64,000 bases of DNA from Pseudomonas cichorii (GTDB lineage: Bacteria > Pseudomonadota > Gammaproteobacteria > Pseudomonadales > Pseudomonadaceae). The first letter of the stretch is position 1; each line of letters opens with the position of its first letter. The DNA lies in the NCBI RefSeq assembly GCF_018343775.1, contig NZ_CP074349.1, forward strand, positions 124,001 through 188,000, in the 5' to 3' direction. Made by a program: the position numbers and the translations under genes. This document shows positions 17,061-24,829 of the stretch, in pieces. Below the pieces are notes generated by a model that was given only the letters and a program-made list of their open reading frames with translations, did not search any database and was not told where the DNA came from.

Positions 17061-18341
17061 ATGGACGCTTTTATATTGCTGGGAAGCTTCATCGCGCTGA
17101 TTCTCCTGGGCATGCCGGTCGCTTATGCACTGGGCCTTTCGGCGCTTATTGGAGCCTGGTGGATTGAGATTCCTTTCGATGCACTGATGATTCAGGTGGC
17201 AGGCGGCGTGAACAAGTTTTCGCTGCTGGCGATTCCGTTCTTCGTGCTGGCTGGCGCAATCATGGCCGAAGGCGGAATGTCCCGACGACTGGTGGCGTTT
17301 GCCGGTGTGCTGGTGGGGTTCGTGCGGGGCGGCCTGTCCTTGGTGAATATCGTCGCGTCGACCTTCTTTGGTGCCATCTCGGGTTCGTCCGTGGCCGATA
17401 CCGCCTCGGTCGGTTCGGTGCTGATTCCGGAAATGGAGCGCAAAGGCTACCCGCGGGACTTCTCCACCGCCGTGACGGTCAGTGGTTCGGTACAAGCCCT
17501 GTTGACGCCGCCCAGCCATAACTCGGTACTGTACTCGCTGGCGGCAGGCGGCACGGTGTCCATCGCTTCGCTGTTCATGGCCGGAATCATGCCGGGCTTG
17601 CTGCTCAGCGCGGTATTGATGGTGTTGTGCATGATCTTTGCGCGCAAACGCAATTACCCCAAGGGTGAAGTCATTCCACTGCGCCAGGCACTGAAAATTG
17701 CCGCCGATGCACTCTGGGGCCTGATGGCCATGGTCATTATCCTCGGCGGGATCCTGACCGGCGTGTTCACCGCGACCGAGTCGGCGGCTGTCGCCGTGGT
17801 CTGGTCGTTCTTCGTCACCATGTTCATCTACCGCGACTACAAGTGGCGCGACTTGCCCAAGCTGATGCACCGGGCGGTACGGACCATTTCCATCGTCATG
17901 ATCCTGATCGGTTTTGCTGCCAGCTTCGGTTACATCCTGACGCTGATGGAAATCCCCATGAAGATCACCACGGCCTTCCTGACCTTGTCGGATAACCGTT
18001 ACGTGATCCTGATGTGCATCAACGTCATGCTGCTGTTGCTGGGTACGGTGATGGACATGGCACCGTTGATCCTGATTCTGACTCCGATCCTGCTGCCCGT
18101 GATTACCGGCATCGGCGTCGATCCGGTTCACTTCGGCATGATCATGCTGGTCAATCTGGGAATCGGCCTGATTACACCGCCGGTGGGCGCGGTGCTGTTC
18201 GTCGGGGCGGCGGTGGGCAAAGTCTCCATCGAAGCCACCGTCAAGGCACTGCTGCCGTTCTATCTGGCGTTGTTCATGGTGCTGATGATGGTGACCTACA
18301 TTCCTGCCATTTCGCTGTGGTTGCCCAGCGTGGTGCTTTAA
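17061..18341 (+). CDS. dctM: TRAP transporter large permease
   Basis: 426 residues with about 12-13 membrane helices. Family landmarks are the GMPVAYALGLSAL start, FGAISGSSVADTASVGSVLIPEM near residues 103-125 and the ITPPVGAVLF region near 373. It carries sodium-coupled uptake of the substrate presented by DctP. The start codon abuts the dctQ stop. A hairpin follows 19 bases after the stop. Confidence 0.95.
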   Translation: MDAFILLGSFIALILLGMPVAYALGLSALIGAWWIEIPFDALMIQVAGGVNKFSLLAIPFFVLAGAIMAEGGMSRRLVAFAGVLVGFVRGGLSLVNIVASTFFGAISGSSVADTASVGSVLIPEMERKGYPRDFSTAVTVSGSVQALLTPPSHNSVLYSLAAGGTVSIASLFMAGIMPGLLLSAVLMVLCMIFARKRNYPKGEVIPLRQALKIAADALWGLMAMVIILGGILTGVFTATESAAVAVVWSFFVTMFIYRDYKWRDLPKLMHRAVRTISIVMILIGFAASFGYILTLMEIPMKITTAFLTLSDNRYVILMCINVMLLLLGTVMDMAPLILILTPILLPVITGIGVDPVHFGMIMLVNLGIGLITPPVGAVLFVGAAVGKVSIEATVKALLPFYLALFMVLMMVTYIPAISLWLPSVVL

Positions 18342-18360
18342 GGCGGGGAAGTGATGCAGG

Positions 18361-18392
18361 GAAGGTTGTGCGGGATCGGCCACACAACCTTC
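18361..18392 (+). terminator. Terminator-like hairpin ending the uronate operon
   Basis: GAAGGTTGTG pairs with CACAACCTTC across a 12-base loop, 19 bases after dctM. The following T tract is weak (TTCTTG). It also lies just past the stop of the convergent secreted-protein gene. Confidence 0.6.
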
Positions 18393-18408
18393 TTGTGCAT
18401 GGGTTCAC

Positions 18409-18972
18409 TTATAAAGGTGAAATGACCAGTTTTGAAATACCGCTCACCTTGGTAACGCCCGAAGGCTGGTTGCAGTCGTTGTTCAAGATGGACTTAAGGT
18501 TCACAAGCGTGAAAAGGGTTTGAGCTTTGGCCCCCTTGTAACGCCCGTCGGTGATCGTGCCATCTCCGATGATCGTAGTATTCAAGTTGCCGGAGTTTTC
18601 TATCTGTGCGGTGAATGCGTAGGTGCTGGTGGTTCCATCGCTCCAGTTGATGACCCATGTGATAGTGGGGGTTTTCAGAAAAAACGACTGGCAGGAAAAG
18701 GTCGCCTGAAAGCTCTGCGCAGATGCTGCGCTGACGCCTAATGGAAGTACACAGACGGACCAGTTGCTGTTCGTCGAAACATTGATGGTTTGTGACGTGT
18801 TGGTCAGGCCAGGCGACCACTCTGCCGTGTGGGTGCCTGTGCATTCGGCCAGATTGGCTGCCTCTGCACGACCTGGCGCAACAAGCAGACTCGCGCCGAC
18901 GATGAGCATCAGCAAAAGTGCCAGCCTGATCAGCGCGTTTGTCATTGGGTGGTGGGAAAGGTCGATGTCCAT
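18409..18972 (-). CDS. Secreted protein of unknown function
   Basis: 187 residues. An N-terminal hydrophobic segment (LALLLMLIVGASLLVAP) ends in a signal-peptidase-like GRAEAA, so export is likely. The mature part is Ser/Thr/Asn-rich, has four cysteines (near residues 39, 73, 93 and 166) that could form two disulfides, and looks beta-rich (TITWVINWSDGTTSTYAF). I recognise no family. It could be a fimbrial-type or immunoglobulin-like extracellular protein. A second Met at residue 10 is an alternative start. It faces away from the ECF sigma operon. Confidence 0.65.
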   Translation of the reverse strand: MDIDLSHHPMTNALIRLALLLMLIVGASLLVAPGRAEAANLAECTGTHTAEWSPGLTNTSQTINVSTNSNWSVCVLPLGVSAASAQSFQATFSCQSFFLKTPTITWVINWSDGTTSTYAFTAQIENSGNLNTTIIGDGTITDGRYKGAKAQTLFTLVNLKSILNNDCNQPSGVTKVSGISKLVISPL

Positions 18973-19281
18973 GAGAGCCCCCGCAGGGATGAGTTGAAGT
19001 AACGTCGTCCTCCTAGGTTAATGAATAGGTCGTTATCGGCCACTGTCAGAAATCATAGTGGCTTAGACAGGTTTGAAATAAACTCCCCGTCTTTGATCAG
19101 ATTCAGTCTTTGCTTACTTTTCGCCACTGCGGGCTGCACCAGTCCGTGGCAGACGGCTATCATGGCAATCAGATAAAAATACTTTTTCCCGGCAGTTCAT
19201 CTTTGTGATCCGTTCTGGCCCAGGTTGCGTAACACACAGGCAACCCGACCCATTCCAGACAACGGCGACCAGAAGGTGATC
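18973..19281. other. Intergenic region between the secreted protein and the ECF sigma operon
   Basis: 309 bases with no credible gene. It holds the upstream region of the minus-strand secreted protein and the ECF-type promoter at 19206-19233. Nothing else stands out. Confidence 0.6.
19206..19233 (+). promoter_or_regulatory. Likely autoregulatory ECF (RpoE/ChrR-type) promoter
   Basis: TGATCC (19206-19211), 16 bases, then CGTAAC (19228-19233). This fits the TGATC / CGTA elements described for ChrR-controlled ECF sigma factors. It sits about 50 bases before the sigma start at 19282 and supports that start over the in-frame codon at 19225. Confidence 0.72.
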
Positions 19282-19890
19282 ATGAGCAGCATTGCCCGCA
19301 TCAGGACCTTCCGCCACGTGTCACCCTCGTACAGCGACTCGCCAATCACCCGACTTTGGATCGATGAAGTCACCGCTGTGGCCCGCAGTCAGGACCGCGA
19401 CAGCTTCATGCGCATCTACGATCACTTCGCGCCCCGTCTGTTGCGCTATCTGACGGGGTTGAAAGTGCCTGACGGGCAGGCCGAAGAGCTGATGCAGGAA
19501 GTGCTGCTCAAACTGTGGCACAAGGCTGAATCCTTTGATCCGGCCAAGGCCAGTCTCGGAACCTGGTTGTTCCGGATCGCGCGCAACCTGTATATCGACA
19601 GCGTGCGCAAGGACAGTGGCTGGGTCGTGGTGCAGAATTCGCTGGAACAACTCGAGCTTCTGGAGGCGCCTGCCGACAGCTCCCTCGATTACAGCCAGCG
19701 CCAGGAAAAACAACTGAACATGGCCATCCAGAACCTGCCGGCCGATCAGGCCAGGGTTTTACGGATGTCCTACTTTGAAGCGCTCAGCCATCGAGAGATC
19801 GCCCAGCGCCTTGGCATGCCTTTAGGAACTGTGAAGTCGTGCCTGCGCCTGGCCTTTCAAAAGCTGCGCTCCAAGGTCGAGGAGTCATGA
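19282..19890 (+). CDS. ECF sigma factor, partner of a ChrR-type anti-sigma
   Basis: 202 residues from the ATG at 19282, preceded by AGAAGG; longer in-frame extensions would start upstream of the likely transcript. Sigma region 2 is DSFMRIYDHFAPRLLRYL through LGTWLFRIARNLYIDSVRK; region 4 is LPADQARVLRMSYFEALSHREIAQRLGMPLGTVKS. The next gene overlaps the stop (ATGA) and encodes a cupin anti-sigma, so this belongs to the singlet-oxygen/peroxide RpoE-ChrR type. Gene targets are not visible beyond its own promoter. Confidence 0.92.
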   Translation: MSSIARIRTFRHVSPSYSDSPITRLWIDEVTAVARSQDRDSFMRIYDHFAPRLLRYLTGLKVPDGQAEELMQEVLLKLWHKAESFDPAKASLGTWLFRIARNLYIDSVRKDSGWVVVQNSLEQLELLEAPADSSLDYSQRQEKQLNMAIQNLPADQARVLRMSYFEALSHREIAQRLGMPLGTVKSCLRLAFQKLRSKVEES

Positions 19891-20540
19891 TGAGCCCGGT
19901 CCATCATCCCGATGAAGCCACCCTGGTCAGCTACGCCTCGGGTGCGCTGGCACAGACAATTTCTCTGGTTACCGCCGCTCATTTTGAACAGTGTGCTGAG
20001 TGTCGTGATCGCCTGCGCCATGCAGAACGCATCGGCGGTTTGCTGATCCAGCAATACAGCGCAGCCGTGGAGCCCGCCAAGGGACGCGATGCCATGCTTG
20101 CCCGCCTGGGTGAGCCGCCTCGTGCCGATGTACAGGCCGAGCCTGTCGTTAAGAGTCCGGACTTGTTACCCGTTGCCCTGCACGCCCATTTTGGCCGCTA
20201 CCTGAGCGAGCAGCCCTGGAAAACCCTGCTTCCCGGTGTGCAGCGGGTTCGTGCCAAGGGCTTTGAACAAGGCAACCTCATGCTGCTGAGAATCGCTCCC
20301 GGTGTCAGCATGCCGCTGCACAGCCATGAGGGCAGCGAAATGACACTCGTGCTCCAGGGTTCCTATCACGATGAACTGGGCGAATACCGGCCCGGAGACC
20401 TCGCCGATCTGGATAGCGATACGCAGCACCAGCCTACGGCCAACGGCGATGAATATTGCATCTGTGTAATGGGCACCGATTCCCCGCTGCGCTTCCAGGG
20501 CCTGGTTGCCCGGATGCTGCAGCCGATTTTCGGGATCTGA
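19887..20540 (+). CDS. chrR: ChrR-type cupin anti-sigma factor
   Basis: 217 residues starting at the ATG that overlaps the sigma stop, with GAGGAG just upstream. The N-terminal zinc anti-sigma domain has H-x3-C-x2-C (HFEQCAEC, about residues 32-39). The C-terminal cupin carries PLHSHEGSEMTLVLQG and a later His (DTQHQP), the likely second metal site. ChrR proteins release their sigma under singlet oxygen or organic peroxide. Translational coupling keeps the pair balanced. The ligand of the cupin is unknown. Confidence 0.9.
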   Translation: MMSPVHHPDEATLVSYASGALAQTISLVTAAHFEQCAECRDRLRHAERIGGLLIQQYSAAVEPAKGRDAMLARLGEPPRADVQAEPVVKSPDLLPVALHAHFGRYLSEQPWKTLLPGVQRVRAKGFEQGNLMLLRIAPGVSMPLHSHEGSEMTLVLQGSYHDELGEYRPGDLADLDSDTQHQPTANGDEYCICVMGTDSPLRFQGLVARMLQPIFGI

Positions 20541-20543
20541 ATA

Positions 20544-20590
20544 TTCGCGAATGAATTCGCTCCCACTGTAGGAGCGACTTCAGTCGCGAA
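20544..20590. repeat. REP-like palindrome, copy 2
   Basis: TTCGCGAATGAATTCGCTCC pairs with GGAGCGACTTCAGTCGCGAA apart from two positions. The right arm is a distinct variant (CTTCAG for ATTCAT). It lies between convergent chrR and aroA. Confidence 0.88.
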
Positions 20591-20596
20591 GGGACC

Positions 20597-21853
20597 CTAG
20601 CGCCTGATCTGCACGCCCAGCGATTCCAGCGCCGCCCAGTAGCCGGGATAGGTCTTGCCGACGCAATCGGGGTCGAGAATCCGGATGCCTGCGATCTTCA
20701 GGCCCGCCAGGGCGAAGCACATGGCGATTCGGTGGTCGGAATGGGTGTCGATCAAGGCATCGACGGTCTGACCGCTCAGTGCCGGGTTGGCATGAACCAG
20801 TAGATCGTCACCCTCTTCTACCGCCAGCCCCGGCGCGATGGCGCACAGGCCGTGTGACAGCGCGGAAATGCGGTCGCATTCCTTGACCCGCAGGTTGGCC
20901 AGGCCGACGAAGCGCACTGGATGGTTGTTGAACGCCGCCAGCACCGCCAGCGTCGGGATCGCGTCCTGCATCTGCGAACCGTCGATCACGGCCGGCATGT
21001 TCGGAAAGCTATCGATGATCTGGCTGGCCAGTGCATCGGGCTGGGTGAATTCTTCAGTGGCGACACCCAGGTCGATCTTGCCTTCGGTCAGCACTTGGGC
21101 GGCCCACAGGTAAGTGGCCGCCGAAGCGTCAGGTTCGATATGGAAATCCGTGGCCTGATAACCGGTGGCCGAGACTTTCCAGGCCGCATCGCCAATCGCT
21201 TCGACTTCAGCGCCAAAGGCTTTCATTGCCGCCAGGGTCAGGTCCACATAGCCGCGTGCGCCGATTTCGCTGCCGGTCAGGGTCACTTCGATCGGACCTT
21301 GCCCGCAGGCGCCGGCCATCAGCAAGGCCGAGACGTACTGGCTGGAAAGATTGCCGTCGATTTCGATACGCCCGGCGGCCAGGCCGCCCAGGCCCTTGAT
21401 CGTGACGGGCGGGCAACCGGTCGGCGCGCTGACCTGTACGCCCATGCGCTGCAAGGCATCGACCAGCGGGCCGATAGGACGCTTGCGCATGTACTCATCG
21501 CCATCGACGATGAATTCACCTTCGAAGTTGGCCAGTGCAGCGGTCAGGAAGCGGGTCGCGGTGCCGGCATTGCCCAGGAACAGCGCCTGTTGCGGAGCTT
21601 GCCAGTGACCGGAACTGGTGACGACGAAGGTGCTGTCATCCGGTTCATCGACCTGGACGCCCATCAGGCGCAGGGCTTCGGACATGACGCGGGTATCGTC
21701 ACTCTTCAAGGCACCTGTCAGGCGACTCGTCCCTTTTGCCAGGCCAGCCAGCAGCAACGCACGGTTGGTGATCGATTTGGAGCCCGGCGGGCTGACGCGC
21801 CCGACCAGAGGGTGCTCGACAGGCAAAACAGTGAGTGTGGATTGAGGTCGCAT
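20597..21853 (-). CDS. aroA: 3-phosphoshikimate 1-carboxyvinyltransferase (EPSP synthase), stand-alone
   Basis: 418 residues from the ATG at 21853, with CAGGGA upstream; a GTG adds six. Active-site blocks are present: PGSKSITNR (22-30), LGNAGTATRF (93-102), QDAIPT near 292, LRVKECDRI near 323 and DTHSDHRIAM near 370. It joins phosphoenolpyruvate to shikimate-3-phosphate. As I recall, the main pseudomonad EPSP synthase is fused to prephenate dehydrogenase; this one is free-standing, so it may be an extra copy. Position 102, matching E. coli Pro101, is Phe. Confidence 0.93.
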   Translation of the reverse strand: MRPQSTLTVLPVEHPLVGRVSPPGSKSITNRALLLAGLAKGTSRLTGALKSDDTRVMSEALRLMGVQVDEPDDSTFVVTSSGHWQAPQQALFLGNAGTATRFLTAALANFEGEFIVDGDEYMRKRPIGPLVDALQRMGVQVSAPTGCPPVTIKGLGGLAAGRIEIDGNLSSQYVSALLMAGACGQGPIEVTLTGSEIGARGYVDLTLAAMKAFGAEVEAIGDAAWKVSATGYQATDFHIEPDASAATYLWAAQVLTEGKIDLGVATEEFTQPDALASQIIDSFPNMPAVIDGSQMQDAIPTLAVLAAFNNHPVRFVGLANLRVKECDRISALSHGLCAIAPGLAVEEGDDLLVHANPALSGQTVDALIDTHSDHRIAMCFALAGLKIAGIRILDPDCVGKTYPGYWAALESLGVQIRR

Positions 21854-21943
21854 GATGTCCCTGAACGTCACCGGAAAAATCGCGATCCTAGCACGAGCAG
21901 GAGCCGGGCCGCAGCCTGATGGCGGCCCTTGTTCCTGTGGCGA

Positions 21944-22420
21944 TTAACCGTTGGCAGGCTGGCTGTCGGAGAGCTGCTTGAGCGCTGCCTGCAATTGATG
22001 CCGGTTGGTGGCCACGTCCGTCACGTCGTAGATCACCAGACAGATCTGGTTGATCTCGTTGTTGGTCGCCCGCAGCGGAAACATCGTGGTGTTCTGGTAC
22101 ATGAACTCTTCCTGCCCGGTGATGGGCTGGTAGTTCTTGAAACGCACCAGATAAGGTCGCTGCTCCCAGATCGTGAAAGCAGGCGTGCCGAGGGTCACGA
22201 CATTCTCGACCTTCTTGCTGAACCACTGCTGGTTGACCTCGGGAAACAGCTCGAAGAACGTCTTGCTGGTCGCCTCGTACGGCGTCACGCCAGAGCGGTT
22301 CTCCATGAAGGTATTCCAGACCATCACCCGGTAATCCCGGTCCAGGACCACGATGCCGACGTCGATGTTCTGGGTGACGGCCAACAGCCAGTGCAGCTCG
22401 TTGATATCGATATGGCTCAT
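21944..22420 (-). CDS. PAS-domain signalling protein
   Basis: 158 residues: a single PAS domain (about 15-130; VGIVVLDRDYRVMVWNTFMENRSG) and a short helical tail. No output domain, signal peptide or membrane segment. It lies four bases after the REC-CheC gene and probably acts with it as a small sensor or adaptor in a chemotaxis-like pathway. Residues that would fix a cofactor are not evident. Confidence 0.85.
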   Translation of the reverse strand: MSHIDINELHWLLAVTQNIDVGIVVLDRDYRVMVWNTFMENRSGVTPYEATSKTFFELFPEVNQQWFSKKVENVVTLGTPAFTIWEQRPYLVRFKNYQPITGQEEFMYQNTTMFPLRATNNEINQICLVIYDVTDVATNRHQLQAALKQLSDSQPANG

Positions 22421-22424
22421 GGGG

Positions 22425-23423
22425 TCAGCTCATCATGTAGGCAAGTTTGCGCGTCAGCAGTTCGACCGAGTCTTCGGTGAACAACATCAACAGATCGAAG
22501 TGAATGTTGTGGCCTTCGATGTTGTAACTGATCTCCACCGCGAGAGTCTTCTTCCAGCGCTTGCTGTTGACGCGAATCAGGTCATCGATCCCGCCCTGAG
22601 CGCCCAGAATCTGCGGGTGTCCCTGGGAGAAAGCGATATCGATCTGCTCGGCAATCCCGCTCAGGCAGGCGCCAATCAGGACCGTGGACAGGTCCAGCAG
22701 CATTTCCATGTCGGTGTAGTCAGGCGAGTCGCGCTGCATCAGCTGAGACATGTCGGAGAGTTCCGAGTCATGGAAAATCAGCAGTGCTTCGCCGGAAATG
22801 CCGCCGCCGATATAGCCCTGGCACACCGCCGTGAGACGCTGGTCGCGATGGGCATCGGCAAGGGCCATATGCAGCTCACCGACTTCGAGCATGTTGACGT
22901 TGGGGACCGGCAATTGCACGAATACGCCCAGCACCTTGGCCAGCAAGGCCGCGGCACGGCCCATGGCGACGTTGATGGTTTCCCGGAAGGCATCCTGGAA
23001 ACTGATGGCGCCATCCTTGAGCGGCACAACGGCGGTTGGCACCTTGGTCGGCTCGCCCATCAGGCCCAGCCGCACAAGGGTCTGCTTGAGTTCGTCGGGG
23101 TCGGCGGGCTTTTTCAGGAAGGCCAGTGCGCCAAGTTCCATGACACGCCGGACCGCTTCATCCTGAACGTCGCCGGAAACCACGATCACCTTGGCTTCAA
23201 GGTTTTCTGCACGAATGGCAGCCAGCGCCTGATAGCCATCCATCACGGGCATGGTCAGGTCCAGCAGTACGACCTCACCCAATCCATTGCGAACGGCACC
23301 CAGCCCTTCGAGTCCATTGGTTGCCATCGTGACCGATACACCCCAGTCCTCAGGCAAGGCTCGCAATAGTTGCTTGCGAGCCATGTTGGAGTCATCGCAA
23401 ATCAGCAGCGGAATCATGGACAT
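22425..23423 (-). CDS. Response regulator with CheC/CheX-like phosphatase domain
   Basis: 332 residues. The receiver domain occupies 1-125 with the acidic DD pair (LLICDDSN), phospho-acceptor Asp in VVLLDLTMP and the switch Lys in FLKKPAD. The C-terminal 170 residues resemble CheC: FRETINVAMGRAAALL carries the E-x2-N phosphatase motif, and LSTVLIGACLSGIAEQ is the second helix, where the motif looks weaker. Such fusions dephosphorylate CheY-like regulators. Co-transcribed with the PAS gene; no cheA, cheY or cheW lies nearby, so it must act in trans. Confidence 0.88.
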   Translation of the reverse strand: MSMIPLLICDDSNMARKQLLRALPEDWGVSVTMATNGLEGLGAVRNGLGEVVLLDLTMPVMDGYQALAAIRAENLEAKVIVVSGDVQDEAVRRVMELGALAFLKKPADPDELKQTLVRLGLMGEPTKVPTAVVPLKDGAISFQDAFRETINVAMGRAAALLAKVLGVFVQLPVPNVNMLEVGELHMALADAHRDQRLTAVCQGYIGGGISGEALLIFHDSELSDMSQLMQRDSPDYTDMEMLLDLSTVLIGACLSGIAEQIDIAFSQGHPQILGAQGGIDDLIRVNSKRWKKTLAVEISYNIEGHNIHFDLLMLFTEDSVELLTRKLAYMMS

Positions 23424-23882
23424 TCATTGTTTCTCACTACAAAAGTTTCAGGCTGACGGCAGCAGAGTATCAATACGTCCGATTGCCTTCACGAAAAAAC
23501 GGGCCGGAGCGTAACCTGTAAAAACCCCTTTGATACTTCGACACAGAACCTGTTAGTCCCTTCTTGCCCTGCTGTAACGACTTTCATGCAATAACTGTGC
23601 GCGTGGAAGCCTGATGGATCGGCGCCTGTTCAATGCAGCAGGCCTTGCAGCACCTGAGATTGCGCTAGAGCACAGGTTCAATATAGCAGGGCAGGCAAAC
23701 TGATATATACCTCAATGACATAATGATTTATCGACGCTTTTTCCTGAATATTGAGCCCATAAAAAGAGCATGAACTTTCCTGTTGAGTGTGTCGTTTCTC
23801 AACCGTCTGTCAGCGTTATGTATGACAGAGCGATGATCAAGTGATATAGCTAGTCACTATCAGTAGATGGAAGGATTCTGTC
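23424..23882. other. Intergenic region between REC-CheC and the toxin-antitoxin operon
   Basis: 459 bases, more AT-rich than its surroundings in its right half, with no credible gene. It must contain two divergent promoters. Near its right end AGTGA (23840-23844) and TCACT (23854-23858) form a dyad around TAGCTA, 25 bases before the antitoxin ATG; this is a candidate autoregulatory operator. TTGAG/CTCAA near 23780-23800 is a weaker dyad. Confidence 0.55.
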
Positions 23883-24332
23883 ATGCCTCTGGCTATTCGC
23901 GACTATTACCCAACCCCCGCTCAGGAGGAAGACTTCTGGCAAAGACTGGGCGTGCCTCCCCGTGGCGCGCAGTTGTACAACGCCTTGCGTGCCGGGTTGC
24001 CCTACGAAGTGTTCGAGCGACTGGCCAGCTACACCGACCTGAATCGCTCGACTCTGGCCGAACACTTGGGGATTGCGCCCGCAACACTGCAACGGCGCCT
24101 CAAGGTGCGTCAGTTCAATGCCGAGGAAAGCGACCGGCTGTTTCGCCTGGCGGCCATCTACAAGGCCGCAATGGACCTGTTCGAAGACGACACCGAAGCC
24201 ACCCGCCGCTGGCTGACCAAGCCGGTCTACGGGCTGGGTCAGCGCAGGCCGCTGGAAATGCTCACCACCTCGGCAGAAGCCCAGGCCGTGCTGGACCTGA
24301 TCGGTCGTCTTGAGCACGGGGTCGTTGCGTGA
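23883..24332 (+). CDS. Xre/MbcA/ParS-family antitoxin of a RES toxin pair
   Basis: 149 residues. An N-terminal helical region is followed by a helix-turn-helix-like segment (LAEHLGIAPATLQRRLKV, 58-75) and the C-terminal DUF2384 toxin-binding region (WLTKPVYGLGQRRPLEML). It binds the toxin and represses the operon in characterised relatives. Its stop overlaps the toxin GTG. AAGGA lies about eight bases before the ATG, and a dyad lies just upstream. Confidence 0.9.
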   Translation: MPLAIRDYYPTPAQEEDFWQRLGVPPRGAQLYNALRAGLPYEVFERLASYTDLNRSTLAEHLGIAPATLQRRLKVRQFNAEESDRLFRLAAIYKAAMDLFEDDTEATRRWLTKPVYGLGQRRPLEMLTTSAEAQAVLDLIGRLEHGVVA

Positions 24333-24790
24333 TCCATGTCTATCGTCTTGTAAAACGCAAATGGCTGGCTCAGGCTTTCGACGGCGAAGGTGCAAAGCTC
24401 TACGGTGGACGCTGGAACAGCAAGGGCCAGGCCTGCGTGTATTGCGCCGGCAGCGAATCGCTGGCGTTGCTGGAGGTGCTGGTCCATCTGGATAACTCCA
24501 GCATGATCCAGCACTACGTCATGCTGGAACTGCTGATTCCCAAGGACCGCATTCTCAAGGTTCGTCCCGATACCCTGCCTGCAGACTGGCGCGAAGAGCC
24601 CGCTCCGGCCTCTACCTCGTCTTTCGGGGATGCATGGCTGGAGTCGGGTCAGAGTCTGGCGCTGGCGGTGCCCAGCGTGATCGTGCCGCGGGAGTTCAAC
24701 TACCTGCTGAATGTGCGCCATTCGTCCTTCAAGACCATCGTGGCCAAGGCCATGGAGCTGGATTTCGAGGTAGATAGCCGACTGGCTTAG
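24329..24790 (+). CDS. RES-domain toxin
   Basis: 153 residues starting at a GTG that overlaps the antitoxin stop. The family's Arg-x-Glu-Ser-like elements are visible: the N-terminal VYRLVKRKW, LYGGRWNSKGQACVYCAGSESLALLE (residues about 28-53), and C-terminal NVRHSSF. RES toxins degrade NAD+ (or modify metabolic enzymes using it) and arrest growth until bound by the antitoxin. Length is normal and the core looks intact, so the toxin is probably active. Confidence 0.92.
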   Translation: MIHVYRLVKRKWLAQAFDGEGAKLYGGRWNSKGQACVYCAGSESLALLEVLVHLDNSSMIQHYVMLELLIPKDRILKVRPDTLPADWREEPAPASTSSFGDAWLESGQSLALAVPSVIVPREFNYLLNVRHSSFKTIVAKAMELDFEVDSRLA

Positions 24791-24829
24791 CCCGAAACCT
24801 TCACCCCACGGCCTGTACTGCGCAGAAGC

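Noticed and set aside
16545..18383. 612-codon open frame antisense to dctQM
   Set aside because: Very rich in His, Gln and Arg with no domain or membrane pattern; it is the GC-rich reverse of a real permease gene.
19225..19281. Longer N-terminus for the ECF sigma factor
   Set aside because: The likely -10 box is at 19228-19233, so this start would precede the transcript; the ATG at 19282 has a good ribosome site.
20597..21853. A claim that this EPSP synthase confers glyphosate resistance
   Set aside because: One differing residue in a distinct subclass is not evidence of resistance; only the unusual residue is reported.
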